Of a stretch of 64,000 nt of DNA, positions 17,065 to 25,541 are shown in pieces (positions within the stretch are counted from its first letter, which is position 1; each line of letters opens with the position of its first letter). The DNA comes from Myxococcales bacterium (GTDB lineage Bacteria > Myxococcota_A > Bradymonadia > UBA7976 > UBA1532): NCBI GenBank assembly GCA_020633465.1, contig JACKDN010000039.1:8031-72030 (forward strand). The letters run 5' to 3'. Below the pieces are notes generated by a model. The model had not been told where the DNA came from, made no database searches, and saw only the letters and a list, made by a program, of their open reading frames with translations. A program made the translations under genes and the position numbers.

Positions 17065-18257
17065 GCCAGGTCCGCGTCTTCCGGGGCGCCACCGTCCACA
17101 CCGCCGACGATCCCGCCGTGCTGCCCGGCGGCGAGGTGGTCGTGCGCGACGGCCGCATCGCCGAGGTGCGCGCCGCGGCCGGGCCCGTGCCCGAGGGCGC
17201 CGAGGTGCTCGACCTGGCCGGCGCCCACCTGTGCCCCGGCTTCGTCGACCCGCACGTCCACCTGGGCGTCTTCCCCGAGGGCTTCGCCAACGAGCCCAAG
17301 GATCTCAACGAGATGACCGCCCCGGTCACCCCGCAGATGCAGGCCTTCGACGCCGTGTGGCCGGGCGACGTGGCCTTCGCCAAGGCGCGCGCCGCCGGCG
17401 TCACCACCGTCTGCGTCCTGCCCGGCTCGGCCAACGTCGTCTCGGGCACCGGCGTCGTGCTGCGCACCGTCGGCCGCGACGTCGAGCGCATGGCCCGCCG
17501 CAACCCGGCCTGCCTCAAGGTGGCGTTCGGCCACAACGTCAAGCACAGCCACGGCGTGAAGCGCGGCCGCGCGCCCCTGACTCGCATGGGCATCGCCGCC
17601 CTCTTCCGCGAGGCCTTCGAGGGCGCCCTGCGCTACGAGCAGGCCCGCATCCTCGATCCGGCCAAGCCCGCCGACGCCGCCCACGAGGTCCTCCTGCTGG
17701 CCCTGCGCCGCGACATCCCCGTGCGCGCCCACGCCAGCCGCAGCGACGACATCCTCACCGCCTGCCGCCTGGCGCGGCAGTTCGGCCTGCGCCTGATCAT
17801 CGAGCACGGCTACGAGGCCCACCTGGTGCTCGAGCAGGTGAAGGCCGCGGGCGCCGCGGTGGTGTTCGGCCCCGGCTTCCGCAACTGCGGCCACAGCGAA
17901 GAGCTGCACTTCGACTTCGCCCAGACGAAGCTGCTCGACGACGCGGGCGTCCGCGTGGCCCACATGACCGATCACCCGATCGTGCCGGTCGGCTATCTGC
18001 CGCTGCAGGCCGGCCTGAGCGTCCGCGCGGGCATGGCGCCCGACCGCGCCTTGCGCCTGGTCACCCACCACGCCGCCGCCATCCTCGGGCTCGAGAAGGA
18101 GATCGGCCGCCTCGCCCCCGGCCTGGCCGCCGACCTCGTGGTCCTCGACGGCCCGCCCCTCGAGGTCGCGAGCCGCGTGCAGTCGACCTGGATCGACGGC
18201 GAGCCCGTCTACCGCGCCGGCGATCCCCTGCCCGTGCCCGGCGCGGCCTTCGCGTGA
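17061..18257 (+). CDS. Metal-dependent amidohydrolase (imidazolonepropionase-like)
   Basis: A 398-residue cytoplasmic enzyme of the amidohydrolase superfamily. The N-terminal beta-sandwich strand pattern leads to the metal motif DPHVHLG (H65, H67). Further ligands are likely in VRAHAS and IIEHGYEAH, with the catalytic Asp in MTDHPIVPVGY. The C terminus has the usual AAILGLEKEIGRLAPGLAADLVVLDGPP, typical of imidazolonepropionase-like and dihydroorotase-like members that hydrolyse cyclic amides. The substrate cannot be read from sequence. It overlaps the preceding unknown gene by ATGA and the following MFS gene by GTGA, so the enzyme, small protein and transporter form one tightly coupled operon, perhaps for uptake or export and hydrolysis of one compound. 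Confidence 0.85.
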   Translation: MSQVRVFRGATVHTADDPAVLPGGEVVVRDGRIAEVRAAAGPVPEGAEVLDLAGAHLCPGFVDPHVHLGVFPEGFANEPKDLNEMTAPVTPQMQAFDAVWPGDVAFAKARAAGVTTVCVLPGSANVVSGTGVVLRTVGRDVERMARRNPACLKVAFGHNVKHSHGVKRGRAPLTRMGIAALFREAFEGALRYEQARILDPAKPADAAHEVLLLALRRDIPVRAHASRSDDILTACRLARQFGLRLIIEHGYEAHLVLEQVKAAGAAVVFGPGFRNCGHSEELHFDFAQTKLLDDAGVRVAHMTDHPIVPVGYLPLQAGLSVRAGMAPDRALRLVTHHAAAILGLEKEIGRLAPGLAADLVVLDGPPLEVASRVQSTWIDGEPVYRAGDPLPVPGAAFA

Positions 18258-19435
18258 CCGAGCCCGCCGACGCCACCCCCTGGCGCGACATCCTGGCGGT
18301 CTGCCTCGCCTCGCTGCTGGTGTTCAGCGCGTTCGGCATGCTGCTGCCCATCTTCCCCCTGTGGGCCCGCACCTTCTCCGACTCGCTGACCGACGTCGGC
18401 GCCGCCACCACGCTGGCCGCCGGCGTCGGCCTCATCCTCGCCCGCCCCATCGCCGCCGCCCTGATGGAGGGCCGCGACCGCCGCCCGACCCTGATGCTGG
18501 GCGCCGCGCTGTCGGCGATCACCGCCGCCACGTTCCCGGCGATGGGCAGCCTGTACCCGGTGATGCTGGTCCGCGTCGCCCAGGGGATGGGCTTCGGCCT
18601 CGTCACCACCGCCGCGGTCAGCCTCATCACCGACCTCGCCCCGCCCACGAAGCGCGGCCAGGTGCTGGGCCTGTTCGGCGCCATCAACGCCCTGTCGCTG
18701 CTGCTGGGACCGATCGTCGGCGCCACCCTCCACACCCACTGGGGCTTCGGCGCGTCGTTCTACGGCGCCTGCGTCGTCTCGGTGCTGGCGGCGCCCGCCA
18801 TCCTGCGCATCCACGAGCCGGCCAAGCCCGCGCTGCCCCCGGGGCGCAAGCGCCTGCTCGAGGTGCTGCGCCTGCCGCCCCTGCGCGTGCTGGTCGTCGG
18901 CCACCTGCTGGGCATCCTGCTGCACGGCGCGCTCCTGGCCTTCCTGCCCCTGCGCTTCGAGCAGCACACCGGCCGCCTCACCGTCGAGGCCTTCTTCGCC
19001 ATCGACGCCGTCGCCCTCATCGCGTTCCGCTTCCTGGTCGGCGCGCGCTTCGATCGCTGGAGCCGCCACCTGTTCATCCGCGGCGGCCTGGCCTGCATGG
19101 CGCTGTCGGGCCTGCTGATCGGCGTCGCCGCCGGCGACGTGGTGTGGGCCCTGGCGGCCGTGCTCTACGGGCTGGGCTTCGGCGCCTACGTGCCGGCCGT
19201 CAACGCCCTGGTGGGCGACGTCGTGCCCGAGACGCACCGCGCGCGCGGCTTCGCGGTCTTCATGCTGGCCCTCGATCTGGCCATCGCGCTGGGCGGGGTC
19301 GTGTTCGGCCCCATCGCCGACCACGTCGACCTGCGGGCGGCCTTCGTCGCGGCCGCCGCGTGCCCCCTGCTGGCGCTCGGCGCGCACCTCGCCGGGCGCC
19401 GCGTGTTCCCGGCGCCGCCCGCGCCCGCCGGGTGA
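18254..19435 (+). CDS. Major facilitator superfamily transporter
   Basis: A 393-residue inner-membrane protein with about 12 predicted helices. The cytoplasmic loop 2-3 motif reads ALMEGRDRRPTLMLGA, and motif-like repeats occur again after the central loop (FRFLVGARFDRWSRH). The overall pattern fits the MFS drug/sugar antiporter class. The start is GTG 18254, overlapping the amidohydrolase stop as GTGA and giving MTEPADATPWRDILAVC. An ATG start would fall inside the first helix. Operon context links its substrate to the amidohydrolase reaction, but direction of transport is not known. Confidence 0.85.
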   Translation: MTEPADATPWRDILAVCLASLLVFSAFGMLLPIFPLWARTFSDSLTDVGAATTLAAGVGLILARPIAAALMEGRDRRPTLMLGAALSAITAATFPAMGSLYPVMLVRVAQGMGFGLVTTAAVSLITDLAPPTKRGQVLGLFGAINALSLLLGPIVGATLHTHWGFGASFYGACVVSVLAAPAILRIHEPAKPALPPGRKRLLEVLRLPPLRVLVVGHLLGILLHGALLAFLPLRFEQHTGRLTVEAFFAIDAVALIAFRFLVGARFDRWSRHLFIRGGLACMALSGLLIGVAAGDVVWALAAVLYGLGFGAYVPAVNALVGDVVPETHRARGFAVFMLALDLAIALGGVVFGPIADHVDLRAAFVAAAACPLLALGAHLAGRRVFPAPPAPAG

Positions 19436-19496
19436 CGATCACGCGTCGCGCACCGGTGGCTTTGCGGCCGGCTCCCGACGCCGCTAACCTGCCCGG

Positions 19497-21700
19497 GTGC
19501 GATACCTTCACGTGTTGTCATGCGCCGCGCTCGCGGCCGGCCTGCTGGCCTGCGAGGAAGAACCCCCACCCGCCGGCGCGACGCCCGGCCCGGGCGCGCC
19601 GCCCGTGGGCGCGGGCGCCGGGGCCAACCCGGGCCGGGCGCGCCCGGCGACGGCGGCGAGCCGGGCGCGGGCGGCGGCCCGTCCGCGATCGTCTGCGACG
19701 ACCCCGGGCGCGTCACGCTGCGCCGGCTGAACAACACCGAGTACGACCGCACCGTGGCCGATCTCGTAGGTGACACCACCCAGCCGGCCCGCGCCTTCCC
19801 CCAGGACGACATCGGCTACGGCTTCGACAACATCGGCGACGTGCTGTCGGTGACGCCGGTGCACCTCGAGGGCTACGAGGCGGCCGCCGAGCGCCTGGTG
19901 ACGGCCGCGATCAAGGTGCCCACGCCCACCGCCGACGTCGACTTCGAGGCCGAGGACGTGGGCAGCGAGACCGGCGCGATGGTGCGCGGCGAGTTCTGGA
20001 ACCTGTGGTCCAACGGCGAGATCGTCACCACGGTCGACCTGCCCGAGACGGCCACCTACGTGCTGAAGGCGCGCGCCGCGGGCCAGCAGGCGGGCCCGGA
20101 TCCGGCCCGCATGGCCCTCCTCTTCGACGGCGAGGCGGTGGCCACCGTCGACGTCGCCAACGGGCAGGACGCCTTCGCCTGGTTCGAGCACCGCCTGCAC
20201 GCCGAGGCCGGCACGCACAGCTTCGGCGTGGCCTTCCTCAACGACTACTACGCGCCCGACGACCCCGATCCGGCGCAGCGCGACCGCAACCTGATCGTCG
20301 ACGTCCTGCGCGTCTCGGGCCCCTACGACGTGGTGGCCGCGCCCGACGCCGTGCGCGAGCGCATCATGGTGTGCGAGCCCGCCGGCGACGACGACACCGA
20401 CTGCGCCCGGCGCATCGTCGCGGGCTTCGCGGCCAAGGCCTGGCGCCGCCCGGTCGAGGCCGCCGAGGTCGACCGCCTGATGGGGCTGGTGCAGCTCGCG
20501 CTGGACGAGGGCGACTCGGTGCACGTCGGCCTGGCCTTGGCGCTGCAAGCCACGCTGCTGTCGCCGCACTTCGTCTTCAAGGTCGAGCTGGACGCCGAGC
20601 CCGAGAGCCTGGCGCCGCACCGGCTGACGGATCACGAGCTGGCGACGCGGCTGTCGTACTTCCTGTGGAGCACGATGCCCGACGCCGAGCTGCGCGCCGC
20701 CGCCGACGACGGCCGGCTGAGCGATCCGATCGAGCTCGAGCGCCAGGTGCGCCGCATGCTGGCCGATCCGAAGGCCGAGAACCTGGTCGACGACTTCGCC
20801 GCGCAGTGGCTGTACGTGCGCGCGATGGACGAGCACCACCCGGACTACAACGACTTCCCCGACTTCGACGACGATCTGCGCGCGGCGATGAAGACCGAGA
20901 CGCGGCTGTTCTTCCGCGACGCCCTCTTCGCCGACCGGCCGCTGAGCGCGCTGATGCGCGCCGAGCACACCTTCGCCAACGAGCGGCTGGCGGCGCACTA
21001 CGGCTTCGACTGGGCCGCCGGCGAGGCGGTCGAGGGGCTGCCCGAGGGCTGGCGGCGGTTCGCGCTGGACGGCACCGAGCGCAGCGGCCTCTTGAGCCTG
21101 GGCAGCGTGCTCACCGTCACGTCCTTCCCCACCCGCACCTCGCCCGTGCGCCGCGGCAAGTGGGTGCTCGAGCAGCTCTTGTGCGACGAGCCGCCGCCGC
21201 CGCCCGCCGGCGTCGAGGCCGATCTGGGCGACGTCGACGCGAACGCCAGCCTGCGCGAGCGCCTGGCGCAGCACCGCGCCAACCCGATGTGCGCCACCTG
21301 CCACAATCGCATGGACCCCATCGGCCTCGGCATGGACACCTTCGACGGCATCGGCGCCTTCCGCACCCACACCCTCGACGGTGCCATCGACGCCAGCGGC
21401 AAGCTGCCCGACGGCACGCTGTTCGACGGCCCGACCGAGCTCGCGGCCATCCTGGCCGACGATGAGCGCCTGGGCCGGTGCTTCACCGAGAAGCTGTCGA
21501 TCTACGCGCTGGGGCGCGGCGCGGACGCCGCCTACGATCGCTGCAACCTGCTGCAGCTGGACACCGCGCTGGCCGCCGACGAGCACCGGCTGATGACCGC
21601 CATCGTGCACCTGACGCAGGCCGACAGCTTCACCCACCGCCGGGGGGAGCTGCCGCCGGCGCCGGAGGACGAGGCGGACGCGGCGGAGGGCGAGGAATGA
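19497..21700 (+). CDS. DUF1587/1592/1588/1585 (PSCyt-type) lipoprotein with apparent frameshift near 19620
   Basis: A protein of about 734 residues in two frames. GTG 19497 gives a lipoprotein signal (MRYLHVLSCAALAAGLLAC, Cys19) and a Pro/Gly linker. The body is in another frame from about 19620 on: DUF1587 (RRLNNTEYDRTVADLV), a carbohydrate-binding-like insert, DUF1595 (GFAAKAWRRPVEAAEV), DUF1592 (RLSYFLWSTMPDAELRAA), DUF1588 with the single CXXCH in MCATCHNRMDPIGLGM, and DUF1585 (LPDGTLFDGPTEL). Adding one G to the GGGG at 19620-19623 joins the frames as GAGAGGQPGPGAPGDGG. This is probably a sequencing error, otherwise a disrupted gene. Its stop overlaps the DUF1552 start as ATGA. These pairs are common in Planctomycetes and Myxococcota; their substrate is not established. 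Confidence 0.8.
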
Positions 21701-23031
21701 AGCTGAAGACGCCCCCGATGAGCCGCCGCGCGGTGCTGCGCGGGCTGGGCGCCACGATCGCGCTGCCCATGCTGGACGCGATGCGGCCGACGATGGCCTT
21801 CGCGCAGATGCAGCCCGCGCGCCCGAAGAGCCGCTTCCTGGCCTACTACGTGCCCTGCGGCATGCACATGCCGTCGTGGACGCCGGCGACGCCGGGCCCC
21901 GACTTCGAGATGACGCCCATCCTCGCGCCGCTGGCCGATCTGCGGTCGAAGCTGCTGGTGCTGAGCGGCATCGACAACCACCCGGCGCGCCCGGACGGGC
22001 CCGGCGACCACGCGGCCGGCACGGGCTCCTTCCTGTCGGCGGCGCACTGCTACAAGACCGAGGGCGCGAACATCCGCAACGGCGTGTCGATCGACCAGGT
22101 GATCGCCAACGCCGTCGGGCAGGGGCACCGCTTCCCGTCGCTGGCGCTGGGCGCCGAGGGCGGCGGCAACGCCGGCGGCTGCGACTCGGGCTACAGCTGC
22201 GCGTACAGCCGCAACATCTCGTGGATCGACGCGCAGACGCCGGCCGCCAAGGAGACCAACCCGGGGGTGGTGTTCAACCGGCTGTTCGGGGCCGACGCCA
22301 GCGGGCTGACGCCGGCCGAGGCGGCCAAGAAGCGGCGGTACCGCAAGAGCGTGCTCGACTACGTGCTGGGCGACGCGCAGCGGCTGAAGGGCAAGCTGGG
22401 GCCCACCGACCGGCAGAAGATGGACGCCTACCTGAGCAGCGTGCGCGAGCTCGAGCGGCAGATCGATCTGGCGGCCGCGTCGGCCTGCGAGGCGGGGGCC
22501 GAGCCCGAGCGCCCGGTCGACGTGCGCGACACGATGCGCAACATGGCCGACCTGATGGTGAAGGCCTTCGAGTGCGATCTCACGCCGGTGACGACGTTCA
22601 TGCTGGGCAACGGCGGCAGCAACCGGCCGTACCCCTTCCTGGGCATCAGCGACGGGCACCACCAGCTGTCGCACCACCAGGGCAACCCGGAGAACCACCG
22701 GCAGCTCGAGATCATCGACATCTGGGAGGTCGAGCAGCTGGCCTACCTGCTCGGCCGGCTGGACGCCGTCGAGGACGTCGACGGCAAGACGCTGCTCGAC
22801 AACACGGTGGTGTTCTTCTCGAGCGAGATCGAGGACGGCAACAGCCACCGCCACGACGACCTGCCCATCCTGGTGGCGGGCGGCGCGGGCGGCCAGCTGC
22901 AGGGCGGGCGCCACGTGCGCTTCGAGGGCCACACGCCCATCGCCGACCTGTTCAGCGCGCTCAGCGGCCTCTGCGGCGGCCCCACCGCCGCTTTCGGCGA
23001 CGACGGCACGGGCGCGCTCGCCCTCGGCTGA
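21697..23031 (+). CDS. DUF1552 Tat-secreted protein, partner of the DUF1592 protein
   Basis: A 444-residue protein with a twin-arginine signal (SRRAVLRGLGATIALP), so it is exported folded and probably metal- or cofactor-bearing. It is a typical DUF1552 member: RFLAYYVPCGMHMPSW, LVLSGIDNHPA, GDHAAGTGSFLSA, YRKSVLDYVLGDAQRLK, and a C-terminal segment with FFSSEIEDGNSHRHDDLPILVAGG. The DUF1501/sulfatase-like fold, with many His and Asp residues, suggests a hydrolase-type active site, but no reaction is proven. Translation is coupled to the upstream gene by an ATGA overlap. The two families nearly always travel together, which implies a two-component periplasmic or outer-membrane system. Confidence 0.85.
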   Translation: MKLKTPPMSRRAVLRGLGATIALPMLDAMRPTMAFAQMQPARPKSRFLAYYVPCGMHMPSWTPATPGPDFEMTPILAPLADLRSKLLVLSGIDNHPARPDGPGDHAAGTGSFLSAAHCYKTEGANIRNGVSIDQVIANAVGQGHRFPSLALGAEGGGNAGGCDSGYSCAYSRNISWIDAQTPAAKETNPGVVFNRLFGADASGLTPAEAAKKRRYRKSVLDYVLGDAQRLKGKLGPTDRQKMDAYLSSVRELERQIDLAAASACEAGAEPERPVDVRDTMRNMADLMVKAFECDLTPVTTFMLGNGGSNRPYPFLGISDGHHQLSHHQGNPENHRQLEIIDIWEVEQLAYLLGRLDAVEDVDGKTLLDNTVVFFSSEIEDGNSHRHDDLPILVAGGAGGQLQGGRHVRFEGHTPIADLFSALSGLCGGPTAAFGDDGTGALALG

Positions 23032-23112
23032 CCGCGGGCCGCCCGCTCCCCCTTCCCTCCACCGCAGCACTCGTGCGAGAAACAGCGCCCACTCGGCTCG
23101 GCGGGAGACGGT

Positions 23113-23712
23113 ATGGCCCACCCCCTGCTCCGCGACCTGCGCGGCATCCCCAACCTGTTCTCGCTGTCGCGCATCGTGATGGTCGCCGTGGCCGTGCCCA
23201 TGTACCTCTACGGCGATCAGCTGGTGGGCGTGGTGCTGGGCATCATCGCCGGCGTCACCGACTACCTCGACGGCTACATCGCGCGGAAGCTGAACCAGGT
23301 GACCTACCTGGGCGCCGTGCTCGACCTGTTCTCGGACCTCGTCTTCGAGACGGCGGCCATCCTCGCCATCGCGCTGACGCCGGGCGGGCCGCCCATCCTG
23401 GTGCTGTTCGTCTACCTGCTGCGCGAGTTCTGGGTGACCACCATCCGGCGCTTCATGGCGGCCCACAAGATCGACATCCACAGCAACATCTGGGGCAAGC
23501 TGAAGAGCAACTTCCTCGGCTGGGGCTTCATGTTCTACGGCGCCGGCATCAGCGGGAAGCTGCCGGCCATCGAGGACGCGCTGCTGGTGATCGGCTACAT
23601 CGGCCTGTACGGCGGGCTGTGCTGGTCGTACTTCAGCGGCTACCTGTACACGCGGCAGTTCGTCGACGGCTACGCGCGCGTGGTCGGCGAGGGCGCGGAG
23701 GCGGGGCGATGA
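23113..23712 (+). CDS. CDP-alcohol phosphatidyltransferase (PgsA-like)
   Basis: A 199-residue inner-membrane enzyme. The CDP-alcohol phosphotransferase signature is complete: D50, D53-G54, A57-R58, then G67, D71 and D75 with exact family spacing (Dx2DGx2ARx8Gx3Dx3D). It transfers a phosphatidyl group from CDP-diacylglycerol to an alcohol such as glycerol-3-phosphate. About six membrane helices are expected. A GGGAGA ribosome site precedes ATG 23113. The stop overlaps the next ATG (ATGA). Which alcohol is used cannot be told; the canonical pgsA may be elsewhere. Confidence 0.85.
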   Translation: MAHPLLRDLRGIPNLFSLSRIVMVAVAVPMYLYGDQLVGVVLGIIAGVTDYLDGYIARKLNQVTYLGAVLDLFSDLVFETAAILAIALTPGGPPILVLFVYLLREFWVTTIRRFMAAHKIDIHSNIWGKLKSNFLGWGFMFYGAGISGKLPAIEDALLVIGYIGLYGGLCWSYFSGYLYTRQFVDGYARVVGEGAEAGR

Positions 23713-24092
23713 GCGACGAGACGAACCGCGGCACGCGCCCGGGGGGCTTTGGTCAGCTGCTCGGCGGCCTGGGTGGGCTGGCCGACGGCCCCGCGGGCAC
23801 CGTGTACGAGCAGTGGCAGACCTGGGCGGGCCAGCAGTTCGAGCGCATGGCGCAGAACCCGGCCTTCGCCAAGCAGCTGGGGCGGGCCTTCGAGGTCGGC
23901 GGCCCCCTGCGCGGGCTGCTCGAGGGCGCGGTGAAGACGGCGCTGGCCGGGCTGCCCTACGCCAAGACGTCCACGGTCGAGGAATTGCAGCAGCGGGTCG
24001 AGCGGTTGGAGCGCACCGTCGGCCGCCTGCAGGCGGCCCTCGACCGCGCGACGGCGCAGCAGAAAGCCGGCGGCGGGGACGCGGCGACTTGA
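23709..24092 (+). CDS. Small coiled-coil protein, phasin/PhaE-like
   Basis: A 127-residue soluble protein. A Gly-rich start (GGFGQLLGGLGGL) is followed by an amphipathic helix (YEQWQTWAGQQFERMAQNP), a hydrophobic segment, and a C-terminal coiled coil (VEELQQRVERLERTVGRLQAALDRA). This order resembles phasins and PhaE, which coat polyhydroxyalkanoate granules and have a short hydrophobic segment before a heptad repeat, but the match is to pattern only. It overlaps the CDP-alcohol transferase stop (ATGA), so it might instead assist that membrane enzyme. A hairpin lies in the 82 bp that follow. Confidence 0.6.
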   Translation: MSDETNRGTRPGGFGQLLGGLGGLADGPAGTVYEQWQTWAGQQFERMAQNPAFAKQLGRAFEVGGPLRGLLEGAVKTALAGLPYAKTSTVEELQQRVERLERTVGRLQAALDRATAQQKAGGGDAAT

Positions 24093-24130
24093 TCCCGCGC
24101 GCCCGACGCCCAGAATCGGTGAGTGAGCGC

Positions 24131-24150
24131 GTGGTCCGGTAACGGACCAC
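24131..24150 (+). promoter_or_regulatory. Perfect 8-bp hairpin with GUAA tetraloop upstream of the DsbD-like gene
   Basis: GTGGTCCG and CGGACCAC pair perfectly around the loop GTAA. In RNA this is an 8-bp stem closed by a GNRA-type tetraloop. It ends 24 bp before GTG 24175 and begins 38 bp after the upstream stop. No U-tract follows (the next bases are CCCC), so it is not a classical intrinsic terminator. It may stabilise an mRNA end, slow read-through or act as a leader structure. The structure is clear; the role is inferred. Confidence 0.5.
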
Positions 24151-24174
24151 CCCGGCCGACCGTACGGAAGACCC

Positions 24175-25455
24175 GTGGACCCGACGACCCTGCTCTACGC
24201 CATCCTCGGCGGGCTGATCCTCAACGTGATGCCCTGCGTCTTCCCCGTGCTGTTCTTCAAGGTCTCGAGCCTCATCGAACACACCACCGAGAGCGCCGGC
24301 TCGCAGCGCCGCGACGCCCTGGCCTACCTCGGCGGCACCCTGGCGGCCTTCGCCGGCTTCGCGGCCCTGGTCGTCGGCCTGCGCGCGTCCGGGCGCGCCC
24401 TGGGCTGGGGCATGCACATGCAGAGCCCCACCTTCGTCGCCGCCGTGGTCCTGCTGCTGTTCGTCTTCGGCCTCAACGCCCTGGGTGTCTTCGAGATCCG
24501 CTTCGCGATGCAGGCCGGCCGCAACCGCGGCGGCCCGCTGGCCTCGTTCGTCGACGGCCTGTTCATCACGCTCATCTCGACCCCGTGCTCGGCCCCCTTC
24601 CTCGGCGGCGCGGCCGCCGCGGCCCTGGCCACCGAGGCCGCCTGGTACGACACGCTGTTCATCTTCTGGGGCGTCGGCTTCGGCCTCGCGCTGCCGGTGC
24701 TGCTGCTGACCTTCGTGCCGGCCTTCAACCGCCTGCTGCCGCGCCCGGGCGCCTGGATGAACACGCTGAAGGCGCTGACCGGCTTCACCCTGTTGGCGGC
24801 CGCGCTGTGGTTCTTCGACGCGTTCAAGAACCAGGTGTCGCCCGCCTCGGCCCAGAACTTCCTGTGGTTCGTCCTGCTCTTGGGCCTGGCGCTGTGGGCC
24901 AAGAACCACATGGAGCAGCTGGGCTTCGAGGGCCTGCGCCAGCAGGTGGTCAAGGTGCTCGGCGTGGGCGGGCTGGTCGCGGCGGGCGCGATGCTGATGC
25001 ACTTCGAGCCGCCGCCGGTCATGGCCGCCGAGGCCTGCGCCGAGGACGCCGGATCGGTGCAGTCGAGCGTCGTCGACGGCCGCATCCGGTGGACGCCCTT
25101 CACCGAAGAGGCCAAGGCCGCCGCGCTGGCCATGGGCCGCCCGGTCTTCGTCGACTTCACCGCCGACTGGTGTGCCAGCTGCAAGACCTTCGAGAAGTCG
25201 CACATCGAGACCGACGGGGTGCGCACGGCGCTCCACGAGACGCTCATCCTGGCCGCGAAGGCCGATCTGACCCGCGACGAGGGCCTCTGGGACGTCCTGG
25301 CCACGCTGGGGCGCAGCGGCCTGCCCACCTACGTGATCTTCAAGCCCGACGGCACCCACGAGCTGCTGCCCGAGGGGCCGCCCATCGGGCTGGCCGACAA
25401 GCTGCACGCCATCGCCGAGACCTTCCCCCCGGCGAAGTTCGCCGCCGCCAACTGA
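24175..25455 (+). CDS. DsbD-like thiol:disulfide transporter with C-terminal thioredoxin domain
   Basis: A 426-residue membrane protein that would carry reducing equivalents across the inner membrane. About eight helices form the DsbD beta domain, with the paired cysteines C21 (NVMPCVFPVL) and C138 (STPCSAPFLGG) in the expected Pro-Cys contexts. A periplasmic thioredoxin domain follows at about 300-426 with the active site DWCASCK (C333, C336) and the cis-Pro loop GLPTYVIF. The N-terminal periplasmic alpha domain of classical DsbD is absent, so the partner is unknown; the protein might feed a separate periplasmic acceptor. The start is GTG 24175 with GGAAG upstream. Confidence 0.85.
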   Translation: MDPTTLLYAILGGLILNVMPCVFPVLFFKVSSLIEHTTESAGSQRRDALAYLGGTLAAFAGFAALVVGLRASGRALGWGMHMQSPTFVAAVVLLLFVFGLNALGVFEIRFAMQAGRNRGGPLASFVDGLFITLISTPCSAPFLGGAAAAALATEAAWYDTLFIFWGVGFGLALPVLLLTFVPAFNRLLPRPGAWMNTLKALTGFTLLAAALWFFDAFKNQVSPASAQNFLWFVLLLGLALWAKNHMEQLGFEGLRQQVVKVLGVGGLVAAGAMLMHFEPPPVMAAEACAEDAGSVQSSVVDGRIRWTPFTEEAKAAALAMGRPVFVDFTADWCASCKTFEKSHIETDGVRTALHETLILAAKADLTRDEGLWDVLATLGRSGLPTYVIFKPDGTHELLPEGPPIGLADKLHAIAETFPPAKFAAAN

Positions 25456-25541
25456 CGCCGGCGCCCGCTTGACGCGACCGACACGCGTCGGCCATTGTCC
25501 CGCGCGCACAGTGTCCCCCGGCGTCGCCGGGTGGAGGGCCG

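Noticed and set aside
21285..21310. Single CXXCH in the DUF1588 domain taken as proof of a cytochrome c
   Set aside because: One such motif is normal for this family and does not by itself prove haem binding.
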